Under the pieces are notes generated by a model that was not told the origin of the DNA, ran no database searches, and saw only the letters and a program-made list of their open reading frames with translations. The position numbers were made by a program, and so were the translations under genes. Of a stretch of 64,000 nt of DNA, positions 8,897-19,599 are shown piece by piece; the first letter of the stretch is position 1, and the number at the start of each line of letters is the position of its first letter. The stretch is taken from positions 62,001-126,000 of the forward strand of contig AP018697.1 in assembly GCA_004001285.1 (NCBI GenBank), written 5' to 3'. This DNA comes from Arthrobacter sp. MN05-02. GTDB lineage: Bacteria; Actinomycetota; Actinomycetes; Actinomycetales; Micrococcaceae.

Positions 8897-10528
8897 TCAG
8901 CTGATGACGCCATCCACCAGGGCCTTCGCCTCGGCCTGCACCTGCTTCAGGTGCTCCTCGCCCCGGAAGGACTCCGCGTAGATCTTGTAGACGTCCTCGG
9001 TTCCCGACGGACGCGCGGCGAACCAGGCGTTCTCGGTGGTGACCTTCAGGCCGCCCACGGGGGCGCCGTTGCCCGGTGCCTCGGTCAGGCGGGCGGTGAT
9101 CTCCTCGCCGGCGAGGGTCGTGGCGGTGACGTCCGACGGCGAGAGCCTGCCCAGGGCCGCCTTCTGCTCGCGCGTCGCCGCGGCGTCGATCCGCGCGTAG
9201 ACGGGGGCGCCGAACCGCTCGGTCAGCCCGGCGTAGTGCTGCGAGGGGGTCTTCCCGGTGACGGCGGTGATCTCCGAGGCCAGGAGGGCCAGCAGGATGC
9301 CGTCCTTGTCGGTGCTCCAGGGCGTGCCGTCGTGGCGGAGGAAGGACGCGCCCGCGGATTCCTCGCCACCGAAGGCGAGGTCGCCGGTCAGCAGTCCGGG
9401 CACGAACCACTTGAAGCCCACGGGGACCTCCTGCAGCACGCGGCCGAGGTCGAGGGCCACGCGGTCGATGATCGACGACGACACGAGGGTCTTGCCGATC
9501 ACGGCGTCGGCGCGCCAGTTGGGACGGTTGGCGTAGAGGTACTGGATGGCGACGGCGAGATAGTGGTTCGGGTTCATCAGGCCCGCATCCGGCGTGACGA
9601 TGCCGTGGCGGTCCGCGTCGGCGTCGTTGCCCGTGGCGATGTCGAACTCGGAGGCCCGCCCGATGAGCGATGCCATGGCGGACGGCGACGAGCAGTCCAT
9701 GCGGATCTTCTCGTCCCAGTCCAGGGTCATGAACGCCCACTGCGGATCGACGGTCGGATTGACCACGGTGAGGTTGAGGTTGTGCCGCTCGCCGATGGCG
9801 CCCCAGTAGTCGACGGACGCACCGCCCATCGGGTCCGCACCGATGTGGACGTTCGCCGACCGGATGGCGTCGAGGTCCAGGACCGCGGGGAGGTCGTCGA
9901 TGTACTGCTGCAGGAAGTCGTAGCTGCCGATGCCCTCGGCGGTGCGGGCCCGCGCGATCGGCATGCGCCGGACGTCCCGCAGTCCACCTTCCAGCAGGTC
10001 GTTGGCGCGGTTCGCGATCCAGGTCGTCGCGTCCGAGTCGGCGGGACCGCCGTGCGGAGGGTTGTACTTGAAGCCGCCGTCGCCCGGAGGGTTGTGCGAG
10101 GGCGTGATGACGATGCCGTCCGCCTGCTCGGTCTTGGCCGCGTTGTAGGTGAGGATCGCGTGGGAGACGGCGGGGGTGGGTGTGTAGGCGCCGCGTGCGT
10201 CGACGAGGACCGTGACCCCGTTGGCCGCGAGGACCTCGAGGGCGGTGTTCTGCGCCGGCTCCGAGAGCGCGTGCGTGTCCTTGCCCATGAACAGGGGACC
10301 GGTGATGCCCTGACCGGCGCGGTACTCGACGATCGCCTGGGTGATCGCCGCGATGTGCCCCTCGTTGAAGGACGACTTCAGGGACGAACCGCGGTGGCCC
10401 GAGGTGCCGAAGGCCACCCGCTGCGCGGGGTCCTGGAGGTCGGGTGTGAGCTCGAAATACGCGTCGAGGAGCTTGGTCACGTCTACGAGGTCGCTGGGAA
10501 GGGCAACAGTGCCCGCTCGGTTAGCCAT
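8897..10528 (-). CDS. pgm: phosphoglucomutase, alpha-D-glucose-phosphate specific
   Basis: A 543-residue enzyme that interconverts glucose 1-phosphate and glucose 6-phosphate. The phosphoserine loop is [11 protein letters not shown] with S144, the Mg-binding loop is [10 protein letters not shown], the sugar-binding loop is [10 protein letters not shown] and the phosphate-binding end is [13 protein letters not shown]: all four active-site elements of the alpha-D-phosphohexomutases. Length matches the Pgm subgroup (about 545), not the shorter phosphomannomutases. It ends seven bases from the convergent aldehyde dehydrogenase. The ATG stands six bases after CATGCT on this strand, a leaderless-type arrangement. 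Confidence 0.93.
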   Translation of the reverse strand: MANRAGTVALPSDLVDVTKLLDAYFELTPDLQDPAQRVAFGTSGHRGSSLKSSFNEGHIAAITQAIVEYRAGQGITGPLFMGKDTHALSEPAQNTALEVLAANGVTVLVDARGAYTPTPAVSHAILTYNAAKTEQADGIVITPSHNPPGDGGFKYNPPHGGPADSDATTWIANRANDLLEGGLRDVRRMPIARARTAEGIGSYDFLQQYIDDLPAVLDLDAIRSANVHIGADPMGGASVDYWGAIGERHNLNLTVVNPTVDPQWAFMTLDWDEKIRMDCSSPSAMASLIGRASEFDIATGNDADADRHGIVTPDAGLMNPNHYLAVAIQYLYANRPNWRADAVIGKTLVSSSIIDRVALDLGRVLQEVPVGFKWFVPGLLTGDLAFGGEESAGASFLRHDGTPWSTDKDGILLALLASEITAVTGKTPSQHYAGLTERFGAPVYARIDAAATREQKAALGRLSPSDVTATTLAGEEITARLTEAPGNGAPVGGLKVTTENAWFAARPSGTEDVYKIYAESFRGEEHLKQVQAEAKALVDGVIS

Positions 10529-10610
10529 GGCCCCAGCATGCCAAAGAACTCGTCCGATTACACCCGTCGGCGGGCTCGCGGCGGGTGTGGTGGCGGACGC
10601 GGCCCACGGG

Positions 10611-10638
10611 TTGCCCGTACGCCGGTCATCAGTAAGCT
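10611..10638 (+). promoter_or_regulatory. candidate sigma-70-type promoter for the small acidic gene
   Basis: TTGCCC (10611-10616) and TAAGCT (10633-10638) are 16 bases apart, giving a start near 10645 and a leader of about 40 bases that ends in GGAAGG before the ATG at 10688. Confidence 0.4.
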
Positions 10639-10687
10639 GAGTATCAGCACCCAGCCAGGGGGCAGACGCATTCCGGAAGGCATCACC

Positions 10688-10855
10688 ATGAGCGAGAACT
10701 CCAGCGACAACCCAGCCGCCGACCCCGAGGAGCAGGGCGCGGAGGAGGCCGGCAAGCCCGAGGAGCAGGACGCGGGCGGCTACGGCGGGCCCGGCACCGA
10801 GGACGAGATCGCTCCGGACTTCGAGGCGGACAACGACGGCGGTTCCGGCGACTGA
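10688..10855 (+). CDS. small acidic protein, function unknown
   Basis: A 55-residue polypeptide with no Cys, His, Trp or hydrophobic core, rich in Glu, Asp, Gly and Pro ([18 protein letters not shown]), so probably disordered and cytoplasmic. It is supported as a gene by GGAAGG at 10675-10680, an upstream promoter candidate and a hairpin right after the stop. I do not recognise a family. In style it resembles the 115-residue acidic protein at 19240-19587, which also has a GGY turn and short acidic blocks. Confidence 0.6.
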   Translation: MSENSSDNPAADPEEQGAEEAGKPEEQDAGGYGGPGTEDEIAPDFEADNDGGSGD

Positions 10856-10862
10856 CGCCCGT

Positions 10863-10890
10863 CGGTCGGGCCTCGGGCGGGGCCCGACCG
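10863..10890 (+). terminator. hairpin terminator after the small acidic gene
   Basis: A 10-bp perfect inverted repeat (10863-10872 with 10881-10890), loop of eight bases, eight bases after the stop. It ends just before the -10 of the glycerate kinase gene. Confidence 0.6.
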
Positions 10891-10895
10891 CCCGC

Positions 10896-10901
10896 TAGGG
10901 T
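10896..10901 (+). promoter_or_regulatory. -10 hexamer of a leaderless start (glycerate kinase)
   Basis: TAGGGT stands six bases before the GTG at 10908, and there is no ribosome-binding site, so the transcript should begin at or next to the start codon. Confidence 0.5.
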
Positions 10902-10907
10902 GGACGG

Positions 10908-12099
10908 GTGACCACGCCAGCGCACCAGCGCCCGCTCAAGATCGTCCTCGCCCCCGATTCCCTCAAGGGCAGCCTTCCCGCAGCGGAGGCTGCCTTCGCC
11001 ATGTCCGCGGGGGTCCGCGCGGCGGCGTCCCGGCTCGGCCATCCCGTACCCCACGTGGTCCTGGCCCCGCTCGCCGACGGCGGTGAAGGGACACTGGACG
11101 CGCTCCTCACCGCCTGGTCCGCCGAGGCGCGGACCGCCGCCTGCCACGACGCGGCCGGCCGCGCGCGCACGGCGCGCTACGGTATCTCGACGACCGGAGG
11201 TCACGGGAACACCGGTGCGGGGCGTCCTGGAGGCTGCGGAGGCCAACGGCCTGCCCCTCGTCGCCGACCTCCCCCTCGATGCGCTCACGGCCACCAGCTT
11301 CGGCGTCGGTGAGATCGCGGCACAGCTGCTCGACGACGGCGCGGAGGAGATCCTGCTCTGCATCGGCGGTTCCGCGACGACGGACGGCGGGACGGGCCTG
11401 CTCTCCGCCCTCGGTGCCCGTTTCCTCGACGCCGACGGCGATCCCCTGCCGCCGGGCGGAGGAGCACTCGCGGCCCTGGCGACCATCGACACCACCCACC
11501 TCCACCCGCGCTCCCGCGACGTCCGCTGGCGCATCGCGGTCGACGTCGACAACCCCCTGTGCGGGCCCCGCGGCGCCGCGGCCGTCTTCGGACCGCAGAA
11601 GGGCGCGACGCCGGACGACGTCACCGTCCTCGATCTCGGCCTGGCGCACCTCGCCGCCGTCGTGGGCGCGGTGTCCGGCATCGACATGCTCGAGGTCCCC
11701 GGGCCGGGGGCGGCCGGGGGCCTGCCCGCCGTGCTCGTCCCGTTGCTGGGAGCGGAGATCGTCCCCGGGTCCGCCCTGGTGGCCGACGCCGTCGGACTGG
11801 CCGGCGCGCTCGCGGACGCCGATCTCGTCCTGACGGGTGAGGGGTCCTTCGACTCGCAGTCGCTGGGCGGCAAGGTGGTGCAGGCCGTGGTGGAGAACGC
11901 CCCGGCGACCTGCGCCGTCGTCGCCGTCGCCGGGCGCGTGCAGCTCACGGCCGCGCAGGTGCAGGGCGCCGGGCTGGCGGGCGCGTTCTCGATCGCCACC
12001 GGTCCCATGGTGCTCGACGAGCTGATCCGGGACGCCGGGATGCTGATGGAGGATGCGGCCGCGCAGGTGTACGGCGTCTTCGCGGCCGGCCGGGGCTAG
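10908..12099 (+). pseudogene. glycerate kinase, one frameshift
   Basis: Together the two frames encode a complete glycerate 2-kinase (about 395 residues) that phosphorylates D-glycerate. Frame one runs from GTG 10908 with IVLAPDSLKGSL and LADGGEGTLDA; frame two resumes at GVLEAAEANGLPLV and contains CIGGSATTDGGTGLLSALG, FGPQKGAT and LTGEGSFDSQSLGGK. The break is at the G-run 11219-11222: with three Gs instead of four the text reads GNTGAGVLEAAEANGL without interruption. One extra base in a homopolymer is therefore the whole defect. The stop shares CTAG with the stop of the convergent acyl-CoA ligase. Could be a sequencing error. Confidence 0.85.
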
Positions 12100-13619
12100 A
12101 CCCTGATCTCGCGCTTGAGGATCTTGCCGGTGGGTCCCTTCGGCAGGGCGTCCACCAGCACTACGCGGCGCGGGTACTTGTAGGCCGCGATCCGGTCCTT
12201 CGCGAAGTCGACGATCTCGGCCGCGAGTGCCTCGCGGGCACCGTCGTCGGCCGGGGTGTGTTCGGCCTTGATGCCGACGACCGCCACGATCTCCTCGCCG
12301 TGCAGGTCGTCCGGCACGCCGATGACGGCGGCCTCGGCCACGGCGGGGTGCTCGTACAGGACCTCCTCCACCTCGCGGGGGTAGATGTTGTAGCCGCCGC
12401 GGAGGATCACGTCCTTCTTGCGGTCCACGATGAAGATGAGGCCGTCCTCGTCGAAGCGGGCGAGGTCGCCGGTGCGGAACCAGCCGTCGGGGATGGCCGC
12501 CGCCGTGGCGTCCGCGTTCTCCCAGTACCCCTTCATGACGCAGTGGCCGCGCACGGCGAGCTCGCCGACCTCGCCCTGCGCCACCTCGTCGCCCAGGGCG
12601 TCGAGCATCCGCACCTCGACGCCGTCCACCGGGGTGCCGATGGATCCGGGCTTGCGCAGGTGCCCCACCCGGTTGAAGCTGACGATCGGTGAGGTCTCCG
12701 ACAGCCCGTAGCCCTCCAGCAGGTCCGCGCCGAAGACCCGCTCGAATTCGTGCAGGACCTCCACGGGCAGCGCCGATCCACCGGAGACGGCCACGCGGAC
12801 GGAGGACAGGTCCGTGCCGGCGACGTCCGGGTGGCGCAGCATCGCGATGTACATGGTGGGGACGCCCTCGAAGATGGTGACGCGGTCGCGAGCGATGATC
12901 TCCAGTGCCTTCCCGGGCTCGAAGCGCGGCAGGAGTGTGACCGTGGCTCCGGTGAGGACGGCCGCGTTGAGCGCGCAGGTCTGCCCGAAGATATGGAAGA
13001 ACGGCAGGCCGCCGAAGAGCACCTCGCCCTCGGCGGTGCCCATGAGGTCGCGGGAGATCTCGGTGTTACGGGAGAGGTTGGCGTGGGAGAGGGTGGCGCC
13101 CTTGGGGCGGCCGGTGGTGCCCGAGGTGTAGAGGACCACGGCGGTCTCCTCGCCGTCGAGGTCGACGACGCCGGGGGTGGGCTCGGCGGCCGAGACGCGG
13201 TGCATGAAGGCGGAGTTGTCCACGGGGATCACGCTCACGGGATCGCCGGTCTCGGCGCCGGAGGCCTCGGCGCCGGCCTGCGCCTCGGCGAGGATGCCCT
13301 CCCAGGCGAAGACGAGCCTCGCGCCCGAGTTCGTCAGGTGGTAGGCGACCTCGCGGCCCCTGAGCAGCGGATTGAGGGGCACGACGACGGCGCCCGCCCG
13401 CAGGACCCCGTAATAGACGAATGCCATCTGGGGGATATTCGGCATGACGAGCGCCACGCGGTCCCCCCGCTGCACGCCCTGTTCGGTGAGGATCGTCGCG
13501 ACCTTCTGGCTGAGTGCCTCGAGCACCCCGAAGGTGACCTCGACGTCGTCGAGCTTGATGGCCACGGCCGAGGGGCTCCTCGTCGCGGTGGCCACGAGGT
13601 TGTCGGCGAGGTTCGGCAC
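12096..13619 (-). CDS. long-chain fatty acid-CoA ligase (AMP-forming)
   Basis: A 507-residue member of the ANL adenylating enzymes. The P-loop is LYTSGTTGRPKGATLSH, the adenine motif is GYGLSETSP, the hinge follows in GWFRTGDLARFDEDGLIFIVDRKKD and the C-terminal catalytic Lys is in GPTGKILKREI. It activates a carboxylic acid with ATP and joins it to CoA; FadD-like long-chain acids are the likely substrates but chain length cannot be read off. GTG 13619 is preferred: AAAGGAG lies a few bases upstream, and family similarity begins at PNLADNLVATA. An upstream in-frame extension to 13712 is not conserved. Confidence 0.88.
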   Translation of the reverse strand: MPNLADNLVATATRSPSAVAIKLDDVEVTFGVLEALSQKVATILTEQGVQRGDRVALVMPNIPQMAFVYYGVLRAGAVVVPLNPLLRGREVAYHLTNSGARLVFAWEGILAEAQAGAEASGAETGDPVSVIPVDNSAFMHRVSAAEPTPGVVDLDGEETAVVLYTSGTTGRPKGATLSHANLSRNTEISRDLMGTAEGEVLFGGLPFFHIFGQTCALNAAVLTGATVTLLPRFEPGKALEIIARDRVTIFEGVPTMYIAMLRHPDVAGTDLSSVRVAVSGGSALPVEVLHEFERVFGADLLEGYGLSETSPIVSFNRVGHLRKPGSIGTPVDGVEVRMLDALGDEVAQGEVGELAVRGHCVMKGYWENADATAAAIPDGWFRTGDLARFDEDGLIFIVDRKKDVILRGGYNIYPREVEEVLYEHPAVAEAAVIGVPDDLHGEEIVAVVGIKAEHTPADDGAREALAAEIVDFAKDRIAAYKYPRRVVLVDALPKGPTGKILKREIRV

Positions 13620-13714
13620 GCGATCTCCTTTGATCTCCAGCACGCTGCTGCAACGGACGGTACGGAAGTTACCGGTCGGTAGAAGTCTGTGCGATGGGCG
13701 CCGCGCACGCAACA

Positions 13715-13743
13715 GGACCCGCCCGGAGCTGCCGGGCGGGTCC
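13715..13743 (-). terminator. hairpin terminator after the POT transporter gene
   Basis: A perfect 12-bp stem (13715-13726 with 13732-13743) with a 5-base loop, 45 bases beyond the transporter stop. It separates that unit from the acyl-CoA ligase on the same strand. Confidence 0.7.
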
Positions 13744-13787
13744 CGTCGGTTCCTGAGGCCGCATCGGCCCCGGGCGGTGCGGGGGAC

Positions 13788-15251
<1,464 letters not shown>

Positions 15252-16696
15252 TCACTCCATGGTGCCACCGGGCGCAGGGGGAGTAAATTCACGATCCTCC
15301 TGGCGCAGGGCCTCGATCTGGGCGGTCACGGCGAGCAGCTGGGCCTCCTCGCCGGGGCGTCCGATGAGCTGCACACTCATCGACAGGCCGTCAGGCAGGC
15401 GCAGTGTGGGGACGGTCACGGCGGGCAGGCCGCAGACGTTCACCATCGACGTGAAGGGCGAGTACCGGCACTGCCGGAGGTAGTCGGTGTCGCCGTCGGC
15501 ATCGGTGTACCAGCCGAGGGGCCGCGGTGTCATGGCGACGGCGGGGGGTCAGGATCATGTCGAAGCCGGAGTACTGCCCGATGGTGTCCTGCTCGAACTG
15601 CCGCAGGACGTCGACGGCGGCCGCGAGGTCCGCGGCACTGCGGCCCAGGGCGCGGCGGCGCAGCACGCGCGTGATGTCCGTCAGCCGGTCCTCGCGCCCG
15701 TCGGGGATCGGCGCGGTGGCGAGGCCGGCCGTCCAGACGAGCTGGAACGCGTCGTGGTAGCGGCGGTCGTAGGTGAGGTCCGCGTCGACGACGTCGTGCC
15801 CGGCCTGCTGCAGCCGGCGGATCCCGGCGGCGAAGGCATCGGTGGCGGCGCTGTCCAGGCCGATGTCCATCGCGCCGGAGAAGGGGGAGGCCGTGCTGAC
15901 GCCGATACGGAAGCGGCCCTCGGCCCGCAGCGCGGCGTCGGTGAAGGTCCCGGGATAGCGGGACGCCGCACTCGTGGGTGGGCCGGTAGTTCGGCTCCCG
16001 CACGAGGGCATCGAGCATCAGCCCGGCGTCCACGGCCGAGCGGGCGAGCGGGCCGGCGACGACGAACTGGCCGAGGTCCGCCTGTCCCGAGCCCGACGGC
16101 ACGCGGCCGCGGTTCGGTTTGAGGCCCACCAGCCCGGTCGCCGCCGCAGGGATGCGGATGGAGCCCCCGCCGTCGGTGCCGGGCGCGAACGGGATCATCC
16201 CGGCGGCCACCGCGGCGGCGCTGCCGCCCGACGAGCCGGCCGGGCTGAGGCGACGGTCCAGGGGGTTGCGGGCCGGCGGGGCGATCCGGTTCTCGCTGTA
16301 GCAGCTCAGCCCGAACTCGGGGACCTGGGTCTTGCCTAGGCTGATGGCCCCGGCCCGGCGCAGCACCGACGCCAGTGGCGCGTCCTTCTCGGCGACGGCG
16401 TGGTCGAGGGCCGCCGTGCCCAGGGTGGTCCTCACTCCGGCGACGTCGGTGAGGTCCTTGTGTGCCAGGGGCACGCCGTGGAGCGGGCCGAGGGCCACCC
16501 CGGACGCACGCAGCCGGTCGGCATGGTCGGCGGCCCGCAGGGCGTCGTCGTGGGTCACGGTGAGGAAGGAACCGAGGTCGGGGTTGAGGGTGTCGATGCG
16601 CCGGAGGAAGTGCTCGGTGACCTCGCGGGCGCTGACGGCGCCGCGCGCCAGCGCGTCCCGGAGGGTGAGTGCGGAGAGTTCGTGGAGTTCGCTCAT
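15252..16696 (-). pseudogene. amidase-signature enzyme, two frameshifts
   Basis: Three frames together give a full amidase (about 480 residues). The first has the catalytic Lys in PLAHKDLTDVAG and the signature GSSGGSAAAVAAGMIPFAPG with the Ser-cisSer pair, ending in REPNYRP. The second resumes at TSAASRYPGTFTDAALRAEG, the third at AMTPRPLGWYTD. Break 1 is a duplicated TGGG (15975-15982, plus strand); break 2 is a run of six Gs (15543-15548) where five restore ILTPAVAMTPRPLG. It would hydrolyse an amide to acid and ammonia. Coupled to the peptide transporter, it suggests uptake and breakdown of a peptide or amide; both genes are broken. Confidence 0.82.
15975..15982. repeat. 4-bp tandem duplication in the amidase gene
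   Basis: TGGG is present twice in tandem. Removing one copy restores the amidase frame exactly, so this is the likely lesion. Confidence 0.75.
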
Positions 16697-16843
16697 GGGT
16701 TCCCAATCAAAGGCGGGCGGTTCCGGGTCCCGCCGCGCCATGGGCCCGGGAAGAAACGGCAAGGACAACTATAGGAGCCGTCACCCCGCCCGGTGCGGTC
16801 GTAGCAATGGCGGCACCCCACCGGCCCGTGCGAAGGTAGGCGC

Positions 16844-17170
16844 ATGAGCGAACCCCAGAACGTACCGGTGACAGCCGTGCCCGACGACGCGCGGATCCTC
16901 GACGTGCGCGAGGACTACGAGTGGGAGGCGGGCCACGTCGACGGCGCACTGCACATCCCGCTCGACCAGCTTCCCGCCCGGCTCGGCGAACTGGACCCGG
17001 ACGAGGACCTGCACGTCATCTGCCGCAGTGGTGGCCGATCGCAGCGTGCCGCCCAGTGGCTCGAGGGCAACGGCTACACGGCGGTCAACGTCAGCGGTGG
17101 CATGGGTGCCTGGCTCGAGGCCGGCAAGCCCATGGTGTCCGAGACTGGCAGCGAGCCGACCGTCCTGTGA
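16844..17170 (+). CDS. rhodanese-like domain protein
   Basis: A single-domain rhodanese of 108 residues. ILDVREDYEWEAGHVDGALHIPL is the split entry motif (CH2A-type) and ICRSGGRSQRAA holds the active-site Cys with a six-residue loop, as in sulfurtransferases. It would carry persulfide sulfur or serve thiosulfate/thiol sulfur transfer in the cytoplasm. Its TGA overlaps the GTG of pheA by four bases, so both are translated from one message; there is no obvious metabolic link. Confidence 0.9.
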   Translation: MSEPQNVPVTAVPDDARILDVREDYEWEAGHVDGALHIPLDQLPARLGELDPDEDLHVICRSGGRSQRAAQWLEGNGYTAVNVSGGMGAWLEAGKPMVSETGSEPTVL

Positions 17171-18099
17171 CGCGGTCCGATTCCTACGCGTACCTGGGCC
17201 CGGAGGGGACCTTCACGGAAGCCGCGCTGCTCCAGGTGCCGGGAGCGGAGGAGGCACGTCGCGTCCCGGCGTCGACGGTCGGCGCGGCGCTCGACGCCGT
17301 CCGCTCCGGAACCGTGGACGCGGCGATGGTGCCCATCGAGAACTCCGTGGAGGGCGGGGTCAGCGCCACGCTCGACGCCATCGCCGTGGGTGAGCCGCTG
17401 CGGATCCTGCGCGAGGAGCTCGTACCGATCACGTTCGTGCTGGCCGCCCGTCCGGGGACGCCGCTCGACGCCGTCCGCCGCATCGCCACCCACGGCCACG
17501 CCTGGGCGCAGTGCCGCAACTGGGTCGACAGTCACGTACGCGATGCGGAATACTTTCCGGCATCGTCGACCGCCGCCGCCGCCTACGGGCTGACCGACGG
17601 CGACGCCGGGTACGACGCCGCCATCTGCTCCCCCCTCGTCGCCGGGCGCCTCGGACTCGCGGTCCTGGCGGCCGACATCGGGGATGTCAGCGACGCCGTC
17701 ACCCGTTTCGTGCTGGTGGGCAGGCCGGACGCCCTGCCGCCGCGCACCGGGGCCGACAAGACCACCCTCGTGATCCCCCTGCCCGACGACCACCCGGGTG
17801 CGCTGATGCAGATCCTCGACCAGTTCGCGGCGCGCGGCGTCAACCTGAGCCGCATCGAGTCCAGGCCCACGGGCCATTTCCTCGGGGACTACTTCTTCAG
17901 CGTCGACGCTGACGGCCACGTCGAGGACGCCCGCGTGGCCGACGCCCTCAAGGGGCTGCACCGGATCAGTCCGGGCCTGCGCTTCCTCGGATCCTACGCC
18001 CGTGCCGACCGCCGCACCCCCGCCGTGGAACGCCACACGTCCGACGACGCCTTCGGTGCAGCCGATGCCTGGCTCGACGGGATCACCGGAGGCCGATAG
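17167..18099 (+). CDS. pheA: prephenate dehydratase
   Basis: A 310-residue enzyme converting prephenate to phenylpyruvate in phenylalanine synthesis. The catalytic domain starts with AYLGPEGTFTEAALL, continues through IENSVEGGVSATLD and ends in the active-site TRF (DAVTRFVLVG). An ACT domain follows (about residues 200-285), with GALMQILDQFA and ESRPTGHFLGDYFF; the ESRP motif is the phenylalanine-binding site for feedback inhibition. The GTG at 17167 overlaps the rhodanese stop; a longer upstream frame is only the shadow of that gene. It is monofunctional, with no chorismate mutase domain, as usual in actinobacteria. Confidence 0.92.
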   Translation: MTRSDSYAYLGPEGTFTEAALLQVPGAEEARRVPASTVGAALDAVRSGTVDAAMVPIENSVEGGVSATLDAIAVGEPLRILREELVPITFVLAARPGTPLDAVRRIATHGHAWAQCRNWVDSHVRDAEYFPASSTAAAAYGLTDGDAGYDAAICSPLVAGRLGLAVLAADIGDVSDAVTRFVLVGRPDALPPRTGADKTTLVIPLPDDHPGALMQILDQFAARGVNLSRIESRPTGHFLGDYFFSVDADGHVEDARVADALKGLHRISPGLRFLGSYARADRRTPAVERHTSDDAFGAADAWLDGITGGR

Positions 18100-18178
18100 C
18101 GGGGGCGCAGCGGAGGGACCAAAAGCACAGTAGGCTTACTATCGAAGGTCCTCCTCCCACCGAAGGCTGGTTCCCACG

Positions 18179-19153
18179 ATGGCTCGATTGCGCCGCAGCA
18201 ACACGCGCAGGCCCGGTATCACCCGCCGCCGCCACGGCAAGGGTTTCAGCTACCGCGCCCCGAACGGCGAGCTGCTGCAGGACCGCGACGAGATCGAGCG
18301 CATCCGGGACCTCGTGATCCCGCCGGCATGGAAGGACGTGTGGATCGCGCCCTATCCGAACGGGCACGTCCAGGCGATCGGCACGGACGACGCCGGGCGG
18401 CGCCAGTACATGTACCACCCGGCCTGGCGTGAGCAGAAGGACCGCGAGAAGTTCGACCGCGCCCTGGACTTCGGGGCGAAGCTGCCGAGCGCCCGCCGGG
18501 CCATCACCCAGCACCTGCGCAGCGAGGGCGTGACGAGGGAACGCGCCTTCGCTGCGGCGCTGCGGATCGTCGACGCCGGGGCGCTGAGGATCGGGTCCGC
18601 CCAGTACGCCGAGGCGAACGGTTCCTTCGGCGTCACGACCCTCCTCGTGGAGCACTGCACGATCGAGGGCGAGACCATCACCTTCGACTTCCCCGGGAAG
18701 AGCGGGCAGCACTGGGAGACTCGGCTCGAGGACGAGGACCTCGCCGACGCACTGCGGCCCATGATGGAGCGCGAGGACGCCGACACGGTGCTCGCCTACC
18801 AGACGGACGACGGCAAGTGGCACCACGTGGACGGCTCCCTGCTCAACGAATTCCTCCGGCAGGTGACCGGCGGCCCGTTCACGGCGAAGGACTTCCGGAC
18901 CTGGCAGGCCACCGTCGTCGCGGCCATGGCGCTGGCCAAGGAGGACCTGAAGGCGACGAGCCGCACGGCCCGCCAGAAGGCGGTGTCGGCGACCATGAAG
19001 GCTGTCGCCGACCACCTCGGCAACACGCCGACCGTCGCCAGGAGCTCGTACGTCGATCCGAGGCTCGTGGACCGGTTCATGAGCGGCGAGGTCATCCCCA
19101 TCACCACCTACTCCGCCTCGGAGAAGGCCGTGCAGGAACTCCTGCGGGACTGA
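18179..19153 (+). CDS. DNA topoisomerase IB (poxvirus type)
   Basis: A 324-residue eukaryote/poxvirus-like topoisomerase IB, which relaxes DNA through a 3-prime phosphotyrosine. The N-terminal DNA-binding domain has GFSYRAPNGELLQDRDEIERI split over two strands and IPPAWKDVWIAPYPNGH. Catalytic residues follow: RERAFAAALRIVD, GKSG, the FTAKDFRTWQAT motif with the catalytic Arg, and the nucleophile Y291 in ARSSYVDPRLVD. Length fits bacterial TopIB. TACTAT (18137-18142) upstream could serve as a -10. It is followed on the same strand by an acidic protein gene. Confidence 0.92.
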   Translation: MARLRRSNTRRPGITRRRHGKGFSYRAPNGELLQDRDEIERIRDLVIPPAWKDVWIAPYPNGHVQAIGTDDAGRRQYMYHPAWREQKDREKFDRALDFGAKLPSARRAITQHLRSEGVTRERAFAAALRIVDAGALRIGSAQYAEANGSFGVTTLLVEHCTIEGETITFDFPGKSGQHWETRLEDEDLADALRPMMEREDADTVLAYQTDDGKWHHVDGSLLNEFLRQVTGGPFTAKDFRTWQATVVAAMALAKEDLKATSRTARQKAVSATMKAVADHLGNTPTVARSSYVDPRLVDRFMSGEVIPITTYSASEKAVQELLRD

Positions 19154-19239
19154 CCGGCGCATTTCCAACCATCCCGCCGGTCAGTACGCTGGCAGCGGGC
19201 GCCCAACGAGGAGCGCATCCTTCGACGAAAGGAAGCATC

Positions 19240-19587
19240 ATGACCGAGAACGCTCATGGAGGACACATCGTGAACCCCAACGAGGGTGACGGCTCGACGT
19301 CGGATCCCAACTGGCAGGGCGATGCGGGCGACCAGGGGAACGACGTCCGCTTCGCCGAGGAGCAGGCCCTCATCAACGAGCAGGCCGGCCGCGCCGACCG
19401 CGACCCGTCGGAGACCGTCGACGCCTCCGAGCAGGAGGGCCACTACACCAGCTCGGAGCCCGCCGGAGCCTCCGGTGGCTACACCTCGTCGCAGGACCCG
19501 GCCGAGGAGGGCGAGTACACCGACACGGACAAGCCCCTCGTCGACGAGCCGGAGGGCCAGGGCGAGTACACGGACCGCGACCGCTAG
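19240..19587 (+). CDS. acidic, repeat-containing protein of unknown function
   Basis: A 115-residue hydrophilic protein with no hydrophobic segment and no Cys, dominated by Glu, Asp, Gly, Ser and Thr. The second half has a loose repeat around Tyr-Thr: GHYTSSEP, GGYTSSQDP, GEYTDTDKP and GEYTDRDR at 13-19-residue spacing. AAAGGA at 19228-19233 precedes the ATG well. I recognise no family; the composition suggests a disordered, possibly stress-related cytoplasmic protein. It may be co-transcribed with topoisomerase IB, whose stop is 86 bases upstream. It shares style with the acidic gene at 10688. Confidence 0.6.
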   Translation: MTENAHGGHIVNPNEGDGSTSDPNWQGDAGDQGNDVRFAEEQALINEQAGRADRDPSETVDASEQEGHYTSSEPAGASGGYTSSQDPAEEGEYTDTDKPLVDEPEGQGEYTDRDR

Positions 19588-19599
19588 GACGGACCGCCC

